From positions 1-64,000 of the forward strand of contig JAFQVV010000006.1 in assembly GCA_017407835.1 (NCBI GenBank): 64,000 nt of DNA. The letters run 5' to 3'. Each line of letters begins with the position of its first letter. The stretch's first letter is position 1. The DNA is from Clostridia bacterium. Lineage in GTDB: Bacteria; Bacillota; Clostridia; Oscillospirales; CAG-272. Shown piece after piece: positions 49,523-58,672 of this stretch. The notes under the pieces were generated by a model. The model was not told the DNA's origin. It saw nothing but the letters and a program-made list of their open reading frames with translations, and did no database searches. Both the position numbers and the translations under genes were made by a program.

Positions 49523-52500
49523 ATGTCTGCTCCTCGCTTTTATCATGCGCCTGCCCGCCGCGCCATCCGGGGGACGGCATATACAATATTTGCCTCAACC
49601 TCGGCCGAAGTGCAGTCGGTCTGCGCGGTCTGCAGTCACACAAAGACGCTTCTCCTTCCCACAGGTGAGTATGGAAATCTTCGCCTTTGGCAAGGGGAAC
49701 TGATGCCGCCGATGGGTGTCGATACCCTCACCTATACCCTGTGTGCCGATCTGGTGCCGATGGGGGAATACACCGTTCCCCTCTCGCCGATCAACCTCGC
49801 CCCCATCGCCATTTCCGAGCTTTATCTGCGGGCACGAACCATGCACACCCCCTATATTGAGGTCATGAACACAACTGACGCGCCCATTGATCTCGCAGAC
49901 TATGCGCTGATGTGGAAACGCGGTACACTTGATGCCGATTTCCCCGTCAACCGAATCCCGATTTCCCCTCGTGCGGGCGAAACAATTATTCCCCCGCGCT
50001 CGACAGCAGTGCTCTGGGTTGCCTTTGCCCTGACGCATGACAGCAGCTCCCCCTGCCTGACCGCCGAGGATTTCTATGCCCGTTTGGCGGCAGATCACAC
50101 ATGGTGCGGATTTTCCGCCGTGCCCGATGAAGTCAATCTGATTCGCATCGAAGCCTGCGATGAAGCAGAGGACGGAACATGGCACAACAAAGCTGATTTT
50201 GCGCCCTTCCCCGTTCTGCGGCCGTGGGATACCATCACGCTGGGTATTGCCCCCCTGGGTGCTTCCCTTGACGATGCCGTCAGCCGTGTCACCTTAAACA
50301 CAAATATCAATTCCCCGTGGCACAACGATGTTTCTGTGCGCCGTGCTTCGCTCTGGCAGACCGATATCTTCGGCGGTGCGGCTGTGCGTATGCTCACCTC
50401 GTCGGCCCCCATCTCGCCCGGTATACTTGATGCCGCTCAGCGTATCCCCGATCCGCATACCGACAAACCGCTTGGCATCGCGCCCCTTCGCCTGCCCGAT
50501 GAACACCCCCTCTCCGATGGGAAACTTAACCTCTCGTGGGCGGTGTTCGGCGGAGATGCGTGTGCAAGCCGCATTCGCTGTGTACAGGAAAATGATACGA
50601 TCTGCTTTGATGCAGCCGAAGAAAACGGCATCTGGTCGATCACCCTTCCCGCTGATCTGATCGACCGACAGGAGATGCTCTCGCTCACCATTGAGGCGGA
50701 CAACGGCAGTTTCACTACCGCGCTGGAAACTTCGATTCGCATCATTGATAACGCAGGTCCCGTGGTGACCGCGATGACCCCCGACAACGGATACGCCGCC
50801 TTCGTCAGCCAATCGATTGAGCTGAGGGCGGACTATTTCGACCGTTCGGGTGTGGATGCTTACACCAGCCGGCTCTATCTTGACGGCATGGATATCAGCC
50901 ACAAGGCGATCTGGACTTCTTCGGGCGTGCGCTGTACGCTCGAGAAGCTCAAGCGCGGACAGCACAAAATTGCGCTCAAGCTCTATGACTGTCTGGGCAA
51001 TGCAAGCAGAACCGTTTCCTATTTTCGCATGGTTGGACAGGATGAACTGCACTGTTATCGGGGGGAGGTACACGCGCACACGCAGGACTCGGACGGTGTG
51101 GGTACCCCCGAGGATGCCATGACTTATGCGCATGAGATGGGCGGTGTCGATTATTTCGCCGTCACCGAACACGGGCACCATATCTCGCAGAAAATTTACG
51201 ACAAACAAAAAGCGGCCGCGGCGGCACACAATATCCCCCATCAATACGCTGTTCTGCAGGGATGGGAAATGACCTGGAACAACGAAACGGGGTATTGGGG
51301 GCATATCAATATCCTTGAGAGCGATTTCATCCACTTTGACATTCGCTCCATGGATATGCCCGCTCTCTTTTCGGCGTTTGCCGATGATCCCACCGCCATT
51401 GGTATGTTCAATCACCCCTGCTATGCATGGGGCAACTTTGACGAATTCGCACATCTCACCGCCGACGCCGACCGTGTGATGTGTCTGGACGAGATCAAAT
51501 CCGCCGCCTACGACACCGCGCACGCGCTGGCACTGGCAAAGGGCTGGCACGTCGCCCCTGTATCCAACGAGGACACCCATCAGTTCAACTGGACAACAGC
51601 GACTCCCCAAACAGGCTTCATCCTCGCACCCGCACTGACGCGGCAGAATGTCGCCGAAGCCTTCCGCGCACGGCGAACCTATTCCACATCCGATCCCACA
51701 CTTCATCTGCGCTTCCGCGTCAATGGGGCATGGCTCGGCTCGCGCATCCCTGCCACTGATCTGCTGACCATTGATCTGCAGCTTGAGACCCGTCGCCCCG
51801 AGGGGCTTGGTGTGATCAGCATCATCGGTGAGGATAATATCACCGTCGCCGAATGGGATGTCGGGGTGCAGAAGCAGTTTGCACGGCGCATCCACCTCCC
51901 TGCCGACTTCGACTATTATTATCTCAAACTCGTCAATCCTCTCGTTGAGGGAGACTACACCGTCAGCGCGCCCGTCTGGATTGAGGGGCGGGATGCACTT
52001 GCCATCACCGACATGGCGCTTGCGCTGACGGGGGGCCAAGCCTCCAATCTTGTCTCGGTATCACTCTGCAACAACACCGCCGATGCCGTCACCGACCTTC
52101 GCGCCGAGTTTTATCTCTCACCCGCCGAAGGCTTCGGTCTCGGCAAAACCCTGCCCTATCACACCGCCTATCTCGGCAAGCTTGCCGCAGGTGAGCGCAT
52201 CACAACCGAACGCACCTTTCCCAATATCGCGGACTGCCGCCGTGTCAGCGTCATCGTCAGCGGCAGAATCGGCAAGCATCGCTATGCCGACACCCGTTAT
52301 TTGATGCTCACCCCCGTCTCCATCGTCGAAATTTTGCCAGACAGCTCTGCCATCACCCTCGCGGATGGAAGAAGCATCACCAATCCCTTCACCTATGCCG
52401 TGCTCTTCAATCATACCAACGAGCCCCTCAATCTGGACGGAGCACAGCTGCGCCAATGGACAAAGACGGGGAAACAGCCATCCCCCAAGCACTGTCATCC

Positions 52501-53089
52501 CCTTGATGGGATCACCATTCCGCCGCGCGGCACCGTGACCCTCTGGCTGCGGGGCGAGGACTCGCCCCTGACCGCCGCGGAGTTCAATGCACACTTTGGC
52601 TGTGCGCTGATTGAAGGCGTAGACCTGATCTGTATCGACCGCGCTCCCCTCTCCGACAAACACACCGCCGCGCGAAGACTGGATTTGTGTCTCGGCGAAG
52701 AAACGCTCAACCGCGTACACTGGAATTACGCCGCCGACTTTGGCCATCAGCCGACCACCGACCGCGCACTCCGCTATTGTTTCCGCGGCAGTATGACGGC
52801 GACCTCTGTCCTCATTGATGAGGCAGCCGTCCCCTCCCCCGCAGGCGTTGATCGTGAACAGCTCCCCACTTCCCGCGCATACCGCATTCCCGACGCAGAA
52901 CTCCGCCGTGAGCGGAAAGCAAAGAAGAAGCAGAAAAAACTCACCCGTAAGCCCGAGAAAAAGGGACTGAGTAGCGCAGCCGCCACGGCACTTGGCATCG
53001 GTTCGGCTGCTGTCGGGGCAGCTGTCGGTGCGGGGAGTGCCCTTCTCGCCGTTCTGCTGGCTGATCGACACAAGGAGGATCGCTCATGA
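49523..53089 (+). CDS. large multidomain PHP-superfamily protein with lamin-tail-like domains
   Basis: 1188 residues. From about 95 to 270 and again from about 945 to 1090 are lamin-tail-like beta segments (PYIEVMNTTDAPIDLADYAL; TYAVLFNHTNEPLNLDGAQLRQW). Around 390-495 is an Ig-like region. The PHP catalytic domain starts CYRGEVHAHTQDSDGVGTPEDA (about 510) and continues VDYFAVTEHGHHIS, FNHPCYAWG and SNEDTHQFN, matching metal ligands of the PolC-like phosphoesterase fold. Then a CARDB-like stretch (840-930), a Lys-rich linker and one C-terminal span. No N-terminal signal is seen. ATG 49523 with AAAGG upstream. Function not assigned. Confidence 0.8.
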   Translation: MSAPRFYHAPARRAIRGTAYTIFASTSAEVQSVCAVCSHTKTLLLPTGEYGNLRLWQGELMPPMGVDTLTYTLCADLVPMGEYTVPLSPINLAPIAISELYLRARTMHTPYIEVMNTTDAPIDLADYALMWKRGTLDADFPVNRIPISPRAGETIIPPRSTAVLWVAFALTHDSSSPCLTAEDFYARLAADHTWCGFSAVPDEVNLIRIEACDEAEDGTWHNKADFAPFPVLRPWDTITLGIAPLGASLDDAVSRVTLNTNINSPWHNDVSVRRASLWQTDIFGGAAVRMLTSSAPISPGILDAAQRIPDPHTDKPLGIAPLRLPDEHPLSDGKLNLSWAVFGGDACASRIRCVQENDTICFDAAEENGIWSITLPADLIDRQEMLSLTIEADNGSFTTALETSIRIIDNAGPVVTAMTPDNGYAAFVSQSIELRADYFDRSGVDAYTSRLYLDGMDISHKAIWTSSGVRCTLEKLKRGQHKIALKLYDCLGNASRTVSYFRMVGQDELHCYRGEVHAHTQDSDGVGTPEDAMTYAHEMGGVDYFAVTEHGHHISQKIYDKQKAAAAAHNIPHQYAVLQGWEMTWNNETGYWGHINILESDFIHFDIRSMDMPALFSAFADDPTAIGMFNHPCYAWGNFDEFAHLTADADRVMCLDEIKSAAYDTAHALALAKGWHVAPVSNEDTHQFNWTTATPQTGFILAPALTRQNVAEAFRARRTYSTSDPTLHLRFRVNGAWLGSRIPATDLLTIDLQLETRRPEGLGVISIIGEDNITVAEWDVGVQKQFARRIHLPADFDYYYLKLVNPLVEGDYTVSAPVWIEGRDALAITDMALALTGGQASNLVSVSLCNNTADAVTDLRAEFYLSPAEGFGLGKTLPYHTAYLGKLAAGERITTERTFPNIADCRRVSVIVSGRIGKHRYADTRYLMLTPVSIVEILPDSSAITLADGRSITNPFTYAVLFNHTNEPLNLDGAQLRQWTKTGKQPSPKHCHPLDGITIPPRGTVTLWLRGEDSPLTAAEFNAHFGCALIEGVDLICIDRAPLSDKHTAARRLDLCLGEETLNRVHWNYAADFGHQPTTDRALRYCFRGSMTATSVLIDEAAVPSPAGVDREQLPTSRAYRIPDAELRRERKAKKKQKKLTRKPEKKGLSSAAATALGIGSAAVGAAVGAGSALLAVLLADRHKEDRS

Positions 53090-54024
53090 TTCCGCTTCTG
53101 CTTGAAGCCGCGCCCCGCACAGCGCTCTGGGGCGGAAATCGACTGCATGATCGCTACCGCAAGCCCGATCTGCCCCATCTCGCCGAAACATGGGAGCTGT
53201 CCGCTCGGGGTGAGCGTCCTTGCCTTATCATCAACGAGCCGTTTGCAGGTATGCCCTTCGATCGCTACCTCACCGAGATCGAGCATTCCAATCTCCCCTT
53301 CCCCCTGCTGATCAAATTCATCGATGCCGCACAGCCGCTGTCGGTGCAGGTACATCCCGATGATGCCTGCGCCGCCATGTTTGGGGAGAGCGGTAAAACC
53401 GAGCTGTGGCACATCATCGAAGCCGAGCCGGGTGCACGGCTGATTTTGGGTCTGCGGGACGGGGTTGACCGCGGCACCTTTGCAGCCGCACTGCAGAGGG
53501 GAGATCCCACTCCGCTTCTGCGGGAGGTGGAGGTACACGCAGGCGAGAGTTATTTTATTCCCGCAGGGCTTCTGCACGCCATCGGCACCCCGAGCCATGC
53601 CGGAATTCTGTTGGCCGAAATCCAGCAAAATTCCGATTCGACCTATCGCACCTGGGATTACGGGCGCATGGATACCAACGGTGCTCAGCGCCAACTGCAC
53701 ACCGCCGAGGCAAACCGCGCACTGCACCTCTACACCCCCGAGGAGGTAGAAGCCCTACGCTTTTCCCGCCGTGACCGCTGCACATTGGCAGGCGAATGCA
53801 TCTGTGCCTGCGATCAATTTTCGGTGAGTCTGTTTCGCGGCGAGAGAGGGTTTAAGGTGGAGGAAAGCTTTCTTTCCCTGCTCTGCCTGCGCGGGGAGGG
53901 GATTTTGTCTGCCTCCGGCACCGAACTCACCTTTTCTGCGGGACAAAGTATTTATCTGCCCCCACACATCGGCATCTGCCAGCTGCACGGCAATGCCGAG
54001 TTTCTGCTCAGCGCACCGTCCTGA
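53086..54024 (+). CDS. manA: class I mannose-6-phosphate isomerase
   Basis: 312-residue zinc enzyme interconverting mannose 6-phosphate and fructose 6-phosphate. The metal site includes LSVQVHPDD and ELWHIIEAE, the AGLLHAIGT turn and the SDSTYRTWDYGR segment of the short bacterial form. Its ATG overlaps the stop of the PHP gene (ATGA), so it is coupled to it. The coupling suggests the large protein acts in carbohydrate or glycan metabolism, but this is only inference. Confidence 0.93.
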   Translation: MIPLLLEAAPRTALWGGNRLHDRYRKPDLPHLAETWELSARGERPCLIINEPFAGMPFDRYLTEIEHSNLPFPLLIKFIDAAQPLSVQVHPDDACAAMFGESGKTELWHIIEAEPGARLILGLRDGVDRGTFAAALQRGDPTPLLREVEVHAGESYFIPAGLLHAIGTPSHAGILLAEIQQNSDSTYRTWDYGRMDTNGAQRQLHTAEANRALHLYTPEEVEALRFSRRDRCTLAGECICACDQFSVSLFRGERGFKVEESFLSLLCLRGEGILSASGTELTFSAGQSIYLPPHIGICQLHGNAEFLLSAPS

Positions 54025-54036
54025 TATGGCTCACGC

Positions 54037-54073
54037 AAAAAAAGTCCTCTTGAAAATTCAAGAGGACTTTTTT
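54037..54073. terminator. bidirectional terminator between manA and VanY-like gene
   Basis: AAAAAAAGTCCTCTTG / CAAGAGGACTTTTTT stem with loop AAAATT. Confidence 0.88.
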
Positions 54074-54075
54074 AC

Positions 54076-54954
54076 TCAATCGGCATAAACCGAAGAGATG
54101 CCGAAGTATTCTTCAAGCGTCATAAATTCGCCATTCCCGAGATACAGCTTCTCTGCGAGCTCGACACCGACATAGCGGATATGCCAAGGCTCGTACATAT
54201 AGCCTGTGATCTCCTCCTTACCCTTGGGATAGCGGATAACAAAGCCATATTCGGCGCAATGCTCCGCGATCCAGCGCGCCTCGGGCGTCTGATCAAAATC
54301 AAATGCGGTTGAGTTGAGATCGATCGCCAACCCCGATTGATGCTCGGAATGCCCTGCACGGGCAGAGTAGCGATCGGCTGCCGCCTGCCCGTCGCGGGCG
54401 ACATAGCCGTTGTAGATATATCGCTGATCGTAATATGAGCGGTAATCGCTGATGGATTTGATGGTATACCCCGCAGCGGCGGCATCCTGCTTCATTTGCC
54501 AGTAAGCATTGAGCGCCTCGGGCGTCAGCGATTTCTGGGGATAATCGGCAGGCAGACCGTAGGTTTTGTTGACGATCAGCGTGCCGTCGATATATGTTAC
54601 ACCGTCAACCACAGTAATGGGAAAGCCCTTTGATGTACGGTTTGAATCGGGCGCATCGGTGGTTTGGGGCGTGGCTGTTGTTTCGGGTGCGACCGTCGTT
54701 TCGGGTGCGGCTGTTGTCTCGGGTGCGGCTGTTGTCTCGGGTGCGGCTGTTGTTTCGGGTGCGGCTGTTGTTTCGGGTGCAGCCGTTGTCTCGGGTGCAG
54801 CCGTCGTCTCGGGCTCCGCATCAATCGACGCGAGAGGGGAGACAGTCTCCGGCTTTGTATCGGGCAGAACGTCAATCATTGTCCGATCATCACCCAATGC
54901 ACAGGACGAACAAAGAAACAATAGAACAAAAATCAGCGCCAATTTATATTTCAT
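54076..54954 (-). CDS. VanY-type D-alanyl-D-alanine carboxypeptidase lipoprotein
   Basis: 292-residue exported peptidase: signal with lipobox CSSC, then a long linker of about nine E-T-T-A-A-P hexapeptides, then a LAS-type zinc peptidase domain. Zinc motifs are SEHQSGLAID (His and Asp) and EPWHIRYVG (His), with SDYRSYYDQRYIY before them. Such enzymes cut the terminal D-Ala of peptidoglycan stems. The start at 54954 has GAGGAG at 7 bases. The linker is coded by 18-base tandem repeats and may vary in length. Confidence 0.9.
   Translation of the reverse strand: MKYKLALIFVLLFLCSSCALGDDRTMIDVLPDTKPETVSPLASIDAEPETTAAPETTAAPETTAAPETTAAPETTAAPETTAAPETTVAPETTATPQTTDAPDSNRTSKGFPITVVDGVTYIDGTLIVNKTYGLPADYPQKSLTPEALNAYWQMKQDAAAAGYTIKSISDYRSYYDQRYIYNGYVARDGQAAADRYSARAGHSEHQSGLAIDLNSTAFDFDQTPEARWIAEHCAEYGFVIRYPKGKEEITGYMYEPWHIRYVGVELAEKLYLGNGEFMTLEEYFGISSVYAD
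54660..54810 (-). repeat. 18-base tandem repeats coding ETTAAP linker
   Basis: About eight copies of the 18-base unit ggtgcggctgttgtctcg (as read on the plus strand) with mainly synonymous differences, coding E-T-T-A-A-P on the minus strand. Prone to length change by slippage. Confidence 0.9.
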
Positions 54955-54989
54955 GGTAAAACTCCTCATCAAAAACCAACATTACCGAT

Positions 54990-55018
54990 ATGATACCACA
55001 TTTTTTCCGTTTGCGCAA
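54990..55018 (-). promoter_or_regulatory. sigma-A promoter for VanY-like gene
   Basis: Minus-strand TTGCGC (55018-55013), 17-base spacer, TATCAT (54995-54990). Confidence 0.5.
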
Positions 55019-55070
55019 GTGTCAGCAACGGCATTGGAAATAAAAATCACTCGACATTTCACGAAAACGG

Positions 55071-55099
55071 TTGCAACCGGCGCAAAAAAATGATATAAT
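55071..55099 (+). promoter_or_regulatory. sigma-A promoter for SbcD/YhaO-like operon
   Basis: TTGCAA (55071-55076), 17-base spacer, TATAAT (55094-55099). Confidence 0.65.
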
Positions 55100-55147
55100 T
55101 TAAGATAGATTTGTGTATTCAAAAAACAACACACGGGAGACCGTTTT

Positions 55148-56260
55148 ATGATTAAACTTCTGCATTGCGGGGATATCCATCTGGACAGTCCCTTTTCCCT
55201 GCTCGAGCGCGAGGAAAGTCTCAGCCGTCGGGATGAGCTTCGCCGTACATTTTTGGAAATGCTCGCCTTTGCACAAAAAGAAGATGTGCGTGTTGTCCTC
55301 ATTGCAGGCGACCTCTTTGACCACGGCTTTGCCACGGCAGATACGGTAAATCTGCTCTGCGATGCATTCTCTGCCATGAGCGACACCTATTTTGTCATCA
55401 CCCCCGGCAATCACGACGCGGCTTCTGCGGGAAGCGCATATCTCAGCGAACGTTTCCCTGCCAATGTCACCGTTTTCACCGACGAGACACTGTCTTATGT
55501 AGATTATGACGATCTCGCTCTGCGTGTCTGGGGATACGGCTTTACCGCCGAGCGGCTGGAAAAATCTCCCCTGATGGGACAGTCGCTGGCGGTTGAAGGA
55601 AAAACCGCCGTTCTCTGTGCCCATGCCGACCTTGGCGTTCCCCTCTCCAAATACGCCCCCCTCTCGTCGGCGGATCTCGCCGCAAGTGGACTCTGCTATG
55701 CGGCACTGGGGCATGTGCACAATCCGCCCGAGCCCAAGCGCTTCGGCAAAACACTGACCGCATATTCGGGCTGTCTGGTGGGCCGAAGCTATGATGAATG
55801 CGGCTTTGGCGGTGCAGTGCTTGTGGGCATTGAAGACGGAGATGTCGTGGAATGTAAGCGCGTTTCCTTCGCTCACCGCCGATACATAGTGGATGAACTG
55901 TCGGTAGAAGGTGCGGCATCGGATGACGATATCCTCTCCGCACTCAATCTGCATATTGCATCAGCGAGCTATGGCGAGGAAACCGCTCTGCGCGTCCTGC
56001 TTACCGGACCGATTGATCCCAACTACACCCCCAACCTGACTGCCATCACCAAGCCTGCTTCGGCCAACCTCTGGCAGCTTGAACTCATTGATCAAACCCT
56101 GCCCATCTGGGGAAGCGACTATCTTGAGCGCGATCCCAGCATCCGGGGTGCACTTTACCGCACACTGCTTCCTGCCATGCAGACAGGCACGCCCGAGGAG
56201 CGCGCACGTGCTGTTGCCGCCCTTCGCCTGGGGTTGTCGGCTCTGGAAGGCAAGCTGTAA
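55148..56260 (+). CDS. DNA repair exonuclease-like metallophosphoesterase (SbcD/YhaO)
   Basis: 370-residue calcineurin-like nuclease. KLLHCGDIHLDSPF, LIAGDLFDHG, TPGNHD, CAHADLG and ALGHVHNP are the ordered metal motifs. It matches YhaO/SbcD-type proteins that pair with a large SMC-like ATPase; here the partner follows after 26 bases. Together they probably process DNA ends or hairpins. ATG 55148 is preceded by a GGGAG site. Confidence 0.9.
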   Translation: MIKLLHCGDIHLDSPFSLLEREESLSRRDELRRTFLEMLAFAQKEDVRVVLIAGDLFDHGFATADTVNLLCDAFSAMSDTYFVITPGNHDAASAGSAYLSERFPANVTVFTDETLSYVDYDDLALRVWGYGFTAERLEKSPLMGQSLAVEGKTAVLCAHADLGVPLSKYAPLSSADLAASGLCYAALGHVHNPPEPKRFGKTLTAYSGCLVGRSYDECGFGGAVLVGIEDGDVVECKRVSFAHRRYIVDELSVEGAASDDDILSALNLHIASASYGEETALRVLLTGPIDPNYTPNLTAITKPASANLWQLELIDQTLPIWGSDYLERDPSIRGALYRTLLPAMQTGTPEERARAVAALRLGLSALEGKL

Positions 56261-56286
56261 AATCCAAGCAAAAGGAAAAGACGGAT

Positions 56287-58602
56287 ATGCGAATTGTTTC
56301 CATACATATAGACGAATTCGGCGTACTGGAAAACAGAGATTTTTCCTTTGCGGCGGGGATGAATATTCTCGAAGGCAAAAATGAGTCGGGAAAAAGCACC
56401 CTGCTCGCCTTCATTAAATTTATGCTGTACGGTGCCCCCGGGCGAACAGCGGGAGAAATCTTTCCCGAGCGCACTCGTCGCCTGAACTGGCGAACGGGGC
56501 GCGCTGCCGGCAGCATGACGGTCTTCATTGAAGCCGATCAGCGCGAATATCGCATTGAACGTTCACTGGCGCGCACAGTCAGCGGAAGTGCCGAATCAAG
56601 CCGTGAGAGTTTTGTGGAAAGTCTGCAGATTATTGATCTTACCGACGGTTCTCCCCTCCCCCGCGGCACCCAGCCCGGGGAGCATTTTCTTGGCGTTCCC
56701 GCGTCGGTCTTTGAGAGCACTGCTTTCGTCCGTCAGCTGGGCTGTACGGGCATTGACGGCCCAGAAGTCAGCGAAGCCCTCGAGAATCTGCTCACATCGG
56801 CCAATGAATCGAACAACACGGCGCGGGCACTCTCCCGCCTTGATGCCGCCCGCAAATCCCTGCTGCACAAAAACGGACGGGGCGGTGAAATCTACACCCT
56901 GCAGAACGATCGCGCGGTCATCGCCGAGCGGCTGGCACGTGCCAAGGCCGCAGGCAGCGAGCGCATCGCTGCGCAAACGCATCTGGACGCGCTGATCAAA
57001 TCGGGGGCTGAAACCGGCGAGAAGCTGACACAAATCTCCGCGCTCTATGCGGCACGGGAGGCATCAACACTGCTGTTCCGCTTTGAGAGTCTGCACGCAT
57101 TGGAAAGCAAGACCGATGCCCTGCGCACCGAACTCTCCGCCCTGTACGCCGCCGAAGGTGCGGGGGATTTCTTCCCCAGCCGCACATACGCGGCACAGCT
57201 GCGTGATGTCGAGCGGCGCATCGCCTCTGCCGAAACCGAGTATGCCCGTATCGAGACCGAGCTTGCCCGTATGCGCTATGAACAGCCCTGCAGCCGCACA
57301 CAGGCAGCGCAGGCAGCCGAAATCCGCACGGCAGGCGGCGTTGACGCGCTGACGGGGCATTATGCCGAACTGGCGCACACTGCAAAGTCGATGCGTACAC
57401 TCGCCATTCTTCTCTTCGTGCTCGGCGCCCTCTTTCTCATCGGCGGAGCTGTGCTCTGGTATTTGATGCCGACCGTTGCGGGATATCTGCCTATGCTTCT
57501 CTCGCTTCCCATGCTGGCAGGCGGCGTTGCCGCGCTGTCCGCTTCCCGCCGCCGTCGGACTGAGCGCGATGCGCTCTGCCGCAAATACGGCATGTCGGGT
57601 GACGCAGGTGAGGTGGCATTTGCCGATTGGCTCAACGCCTGCTTTGGGGCCGAGGAACAGATCAAAGGCTATGAAGAGGTACTGGCACAGATTGAAGACG
57701 AATTGAATGCACGGCAAACAGCACTTGACACCCTGCGCGGCGAAGCTGCCGATGCACTGGAAAAATGGGGAATTACCGTCCGCGACGGTGGGCTGAACGA
57801 GACACTGTCGACTGCCATTCCACGTGCCGAGCGTGCGGCAGATACTGCGGATAATTTAATGCGCGATCTGGACAAATACAGCATTACCATGCAAAATATT
57901 CGTACCGAGCTTGAGGATCATGATGAGGAAGTCCTGCGCAGCCGTGTGGCGGCAGTCGATGTTGATCCCGCCGGACTGAACATCACCGCACTGCATCGCG
58001 AACATGATTCTCTGGTACAGGCGGTAAATGAAATTGAGCATCAGCGCATCGAAACCGAAAAAAGACTGATTGCGCTTGATGCAACCGCAGAAGATCCTAT
58101 CCATCTTGCCGCACAGCTTGAAGCAATTGACCGACGGATTGCCGAGCTGACGGCACGGCATGATGCCATTCAGCTTGCCGCCGCTTCTCTGGCCGATGCC
58201 GCAGAATCAATGCGCCGCGGCATCATCCCGCGTCTGCGCACACGGGCAGGTGAGCTGCTTTCCTCGATCACAAACGGTCGTTACGCCGGCATCGGACTCG
58301 GCCACGGCTTGTCCATGACCGTTGAAACGGCTGATGCAACCCGCCCCGTTGAACTGCTCTCCTCGGGCACAGGCGACGCCGCCTATCTGGCACTGCGTCT
58401 GTCCCTGCTTGAGCTGCTCTTTCCCAATGAACGTCCCCCCATTCTGCTCGATGAAAGTCTCGCTCAGCTGGACAACACCCGTGCCGCCGCGCTTCTCGCC
58501 ATGCTGGAGAAAAAGACGCGCGAAGGTGCGCAATGCCTGATCTTCACCTGCCACCCCCGTGAGGCACAGATGGTCGAAGCCGAGCATATCCTGCTGGGGT
58601 AA
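56287..58602 (+). CDS. SMC-like ATPase of YhaN/SbcC type with internal membrane segment
   Basis: 771-residue partner of the preceding nuclease. Walker A is in ILEGKNESGKSTLLAFIKFM (about residue 38), the signature region is ELLSSGTGDAAYLALRLSLLELL and Walker B is PPILLDESLAQLD near the C-terminus. Long coiled-coil stretches lie between. In the middle (about 374-425) is a hydrophobic pair RTLAILLFVLGALFLIGGAVLWYL and LPMLLSLPMLAGGVAAL, so the coiled coil may contact the membrane, as in YhaN-type proteins. Confidence 0.87.
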   Translation: MRIVSIHIDEFGVLENRDFSFAAGMNILEGKNESGKSTLLAFIKFMLYGAPGRTAGEIFPERTRRLNWRTGRAAGSMTVFIEADQREYRIERSLARTVSGSAESSRESFVESLQIIDLTDGSPLPRGTQPGEHFLGVPASVFESTAFVRQLGCTGIDGPEVSEALENLLTSANESNNTARALSRLDAARKSLLHKNGRGGEIYTLQNDRAVIAERLARAKAAGSERIAAQTHLDALIKSGAETGEKLTQISALYAAREASTLLFRFESLHALESKTDALRTELSALYAAEGAGDFFPSRTYAAQLRDVERRIASAETEYARIETELARMRYEQPCSRTQAAQAAEIRTAGGVDALTGHYAELAHTAKSMRTLAILLFVLGALFLIGGAVLWYLMPTVAGYLPMLLSLPMLAGGVAALSASRRRRTERDALCRKYGMSGDAGEVAFADWLNACFGAEEQIKGYEEVLAQIEDELNARQTALDTLRGEAADALEKWGITVRDGGLNETLSTAIPRAERAADTADNLMRDLDKYSITMQNIRTELEDHDEEVLRSRVAAVDVDPAGLNITALHREHDSLVQAVNEIEHQRIETEKRLIALDATAEDPIHLAAQLEAIDRRIAELTARHDAIQLAAASLADAAESMRRGIIPRLRTRAGELLSSITNGRYAGIGLGHGLSMTVETADATRPVELLSSGTGDAAYLALRLSLLELLFPNERPPILLDESLAQLDNTRAAALLAMLEKKTREGAQCLIFTCHPREAQMVEAEHILLG

Positions 58603-58672
58603 CCACACAAATGATGCAACGGTCGAGCAGTTTGCTCGACCGTTACGCCATCCGCAATCTCGGAGGTATTGT

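Noticed and set aside
50294..52039. 581-codon minus-strand frame inside the PHP gene
   Set aside because: Long antisense frame caused by third-position GC bias of the large PHP gene; no domains, no RBS.
54660..54810. Short regular repeats considered as a CRISPR array
   Set aside because: The 18-base units are contiguous without spacers and code for an in-frame Thr/Pro linker.
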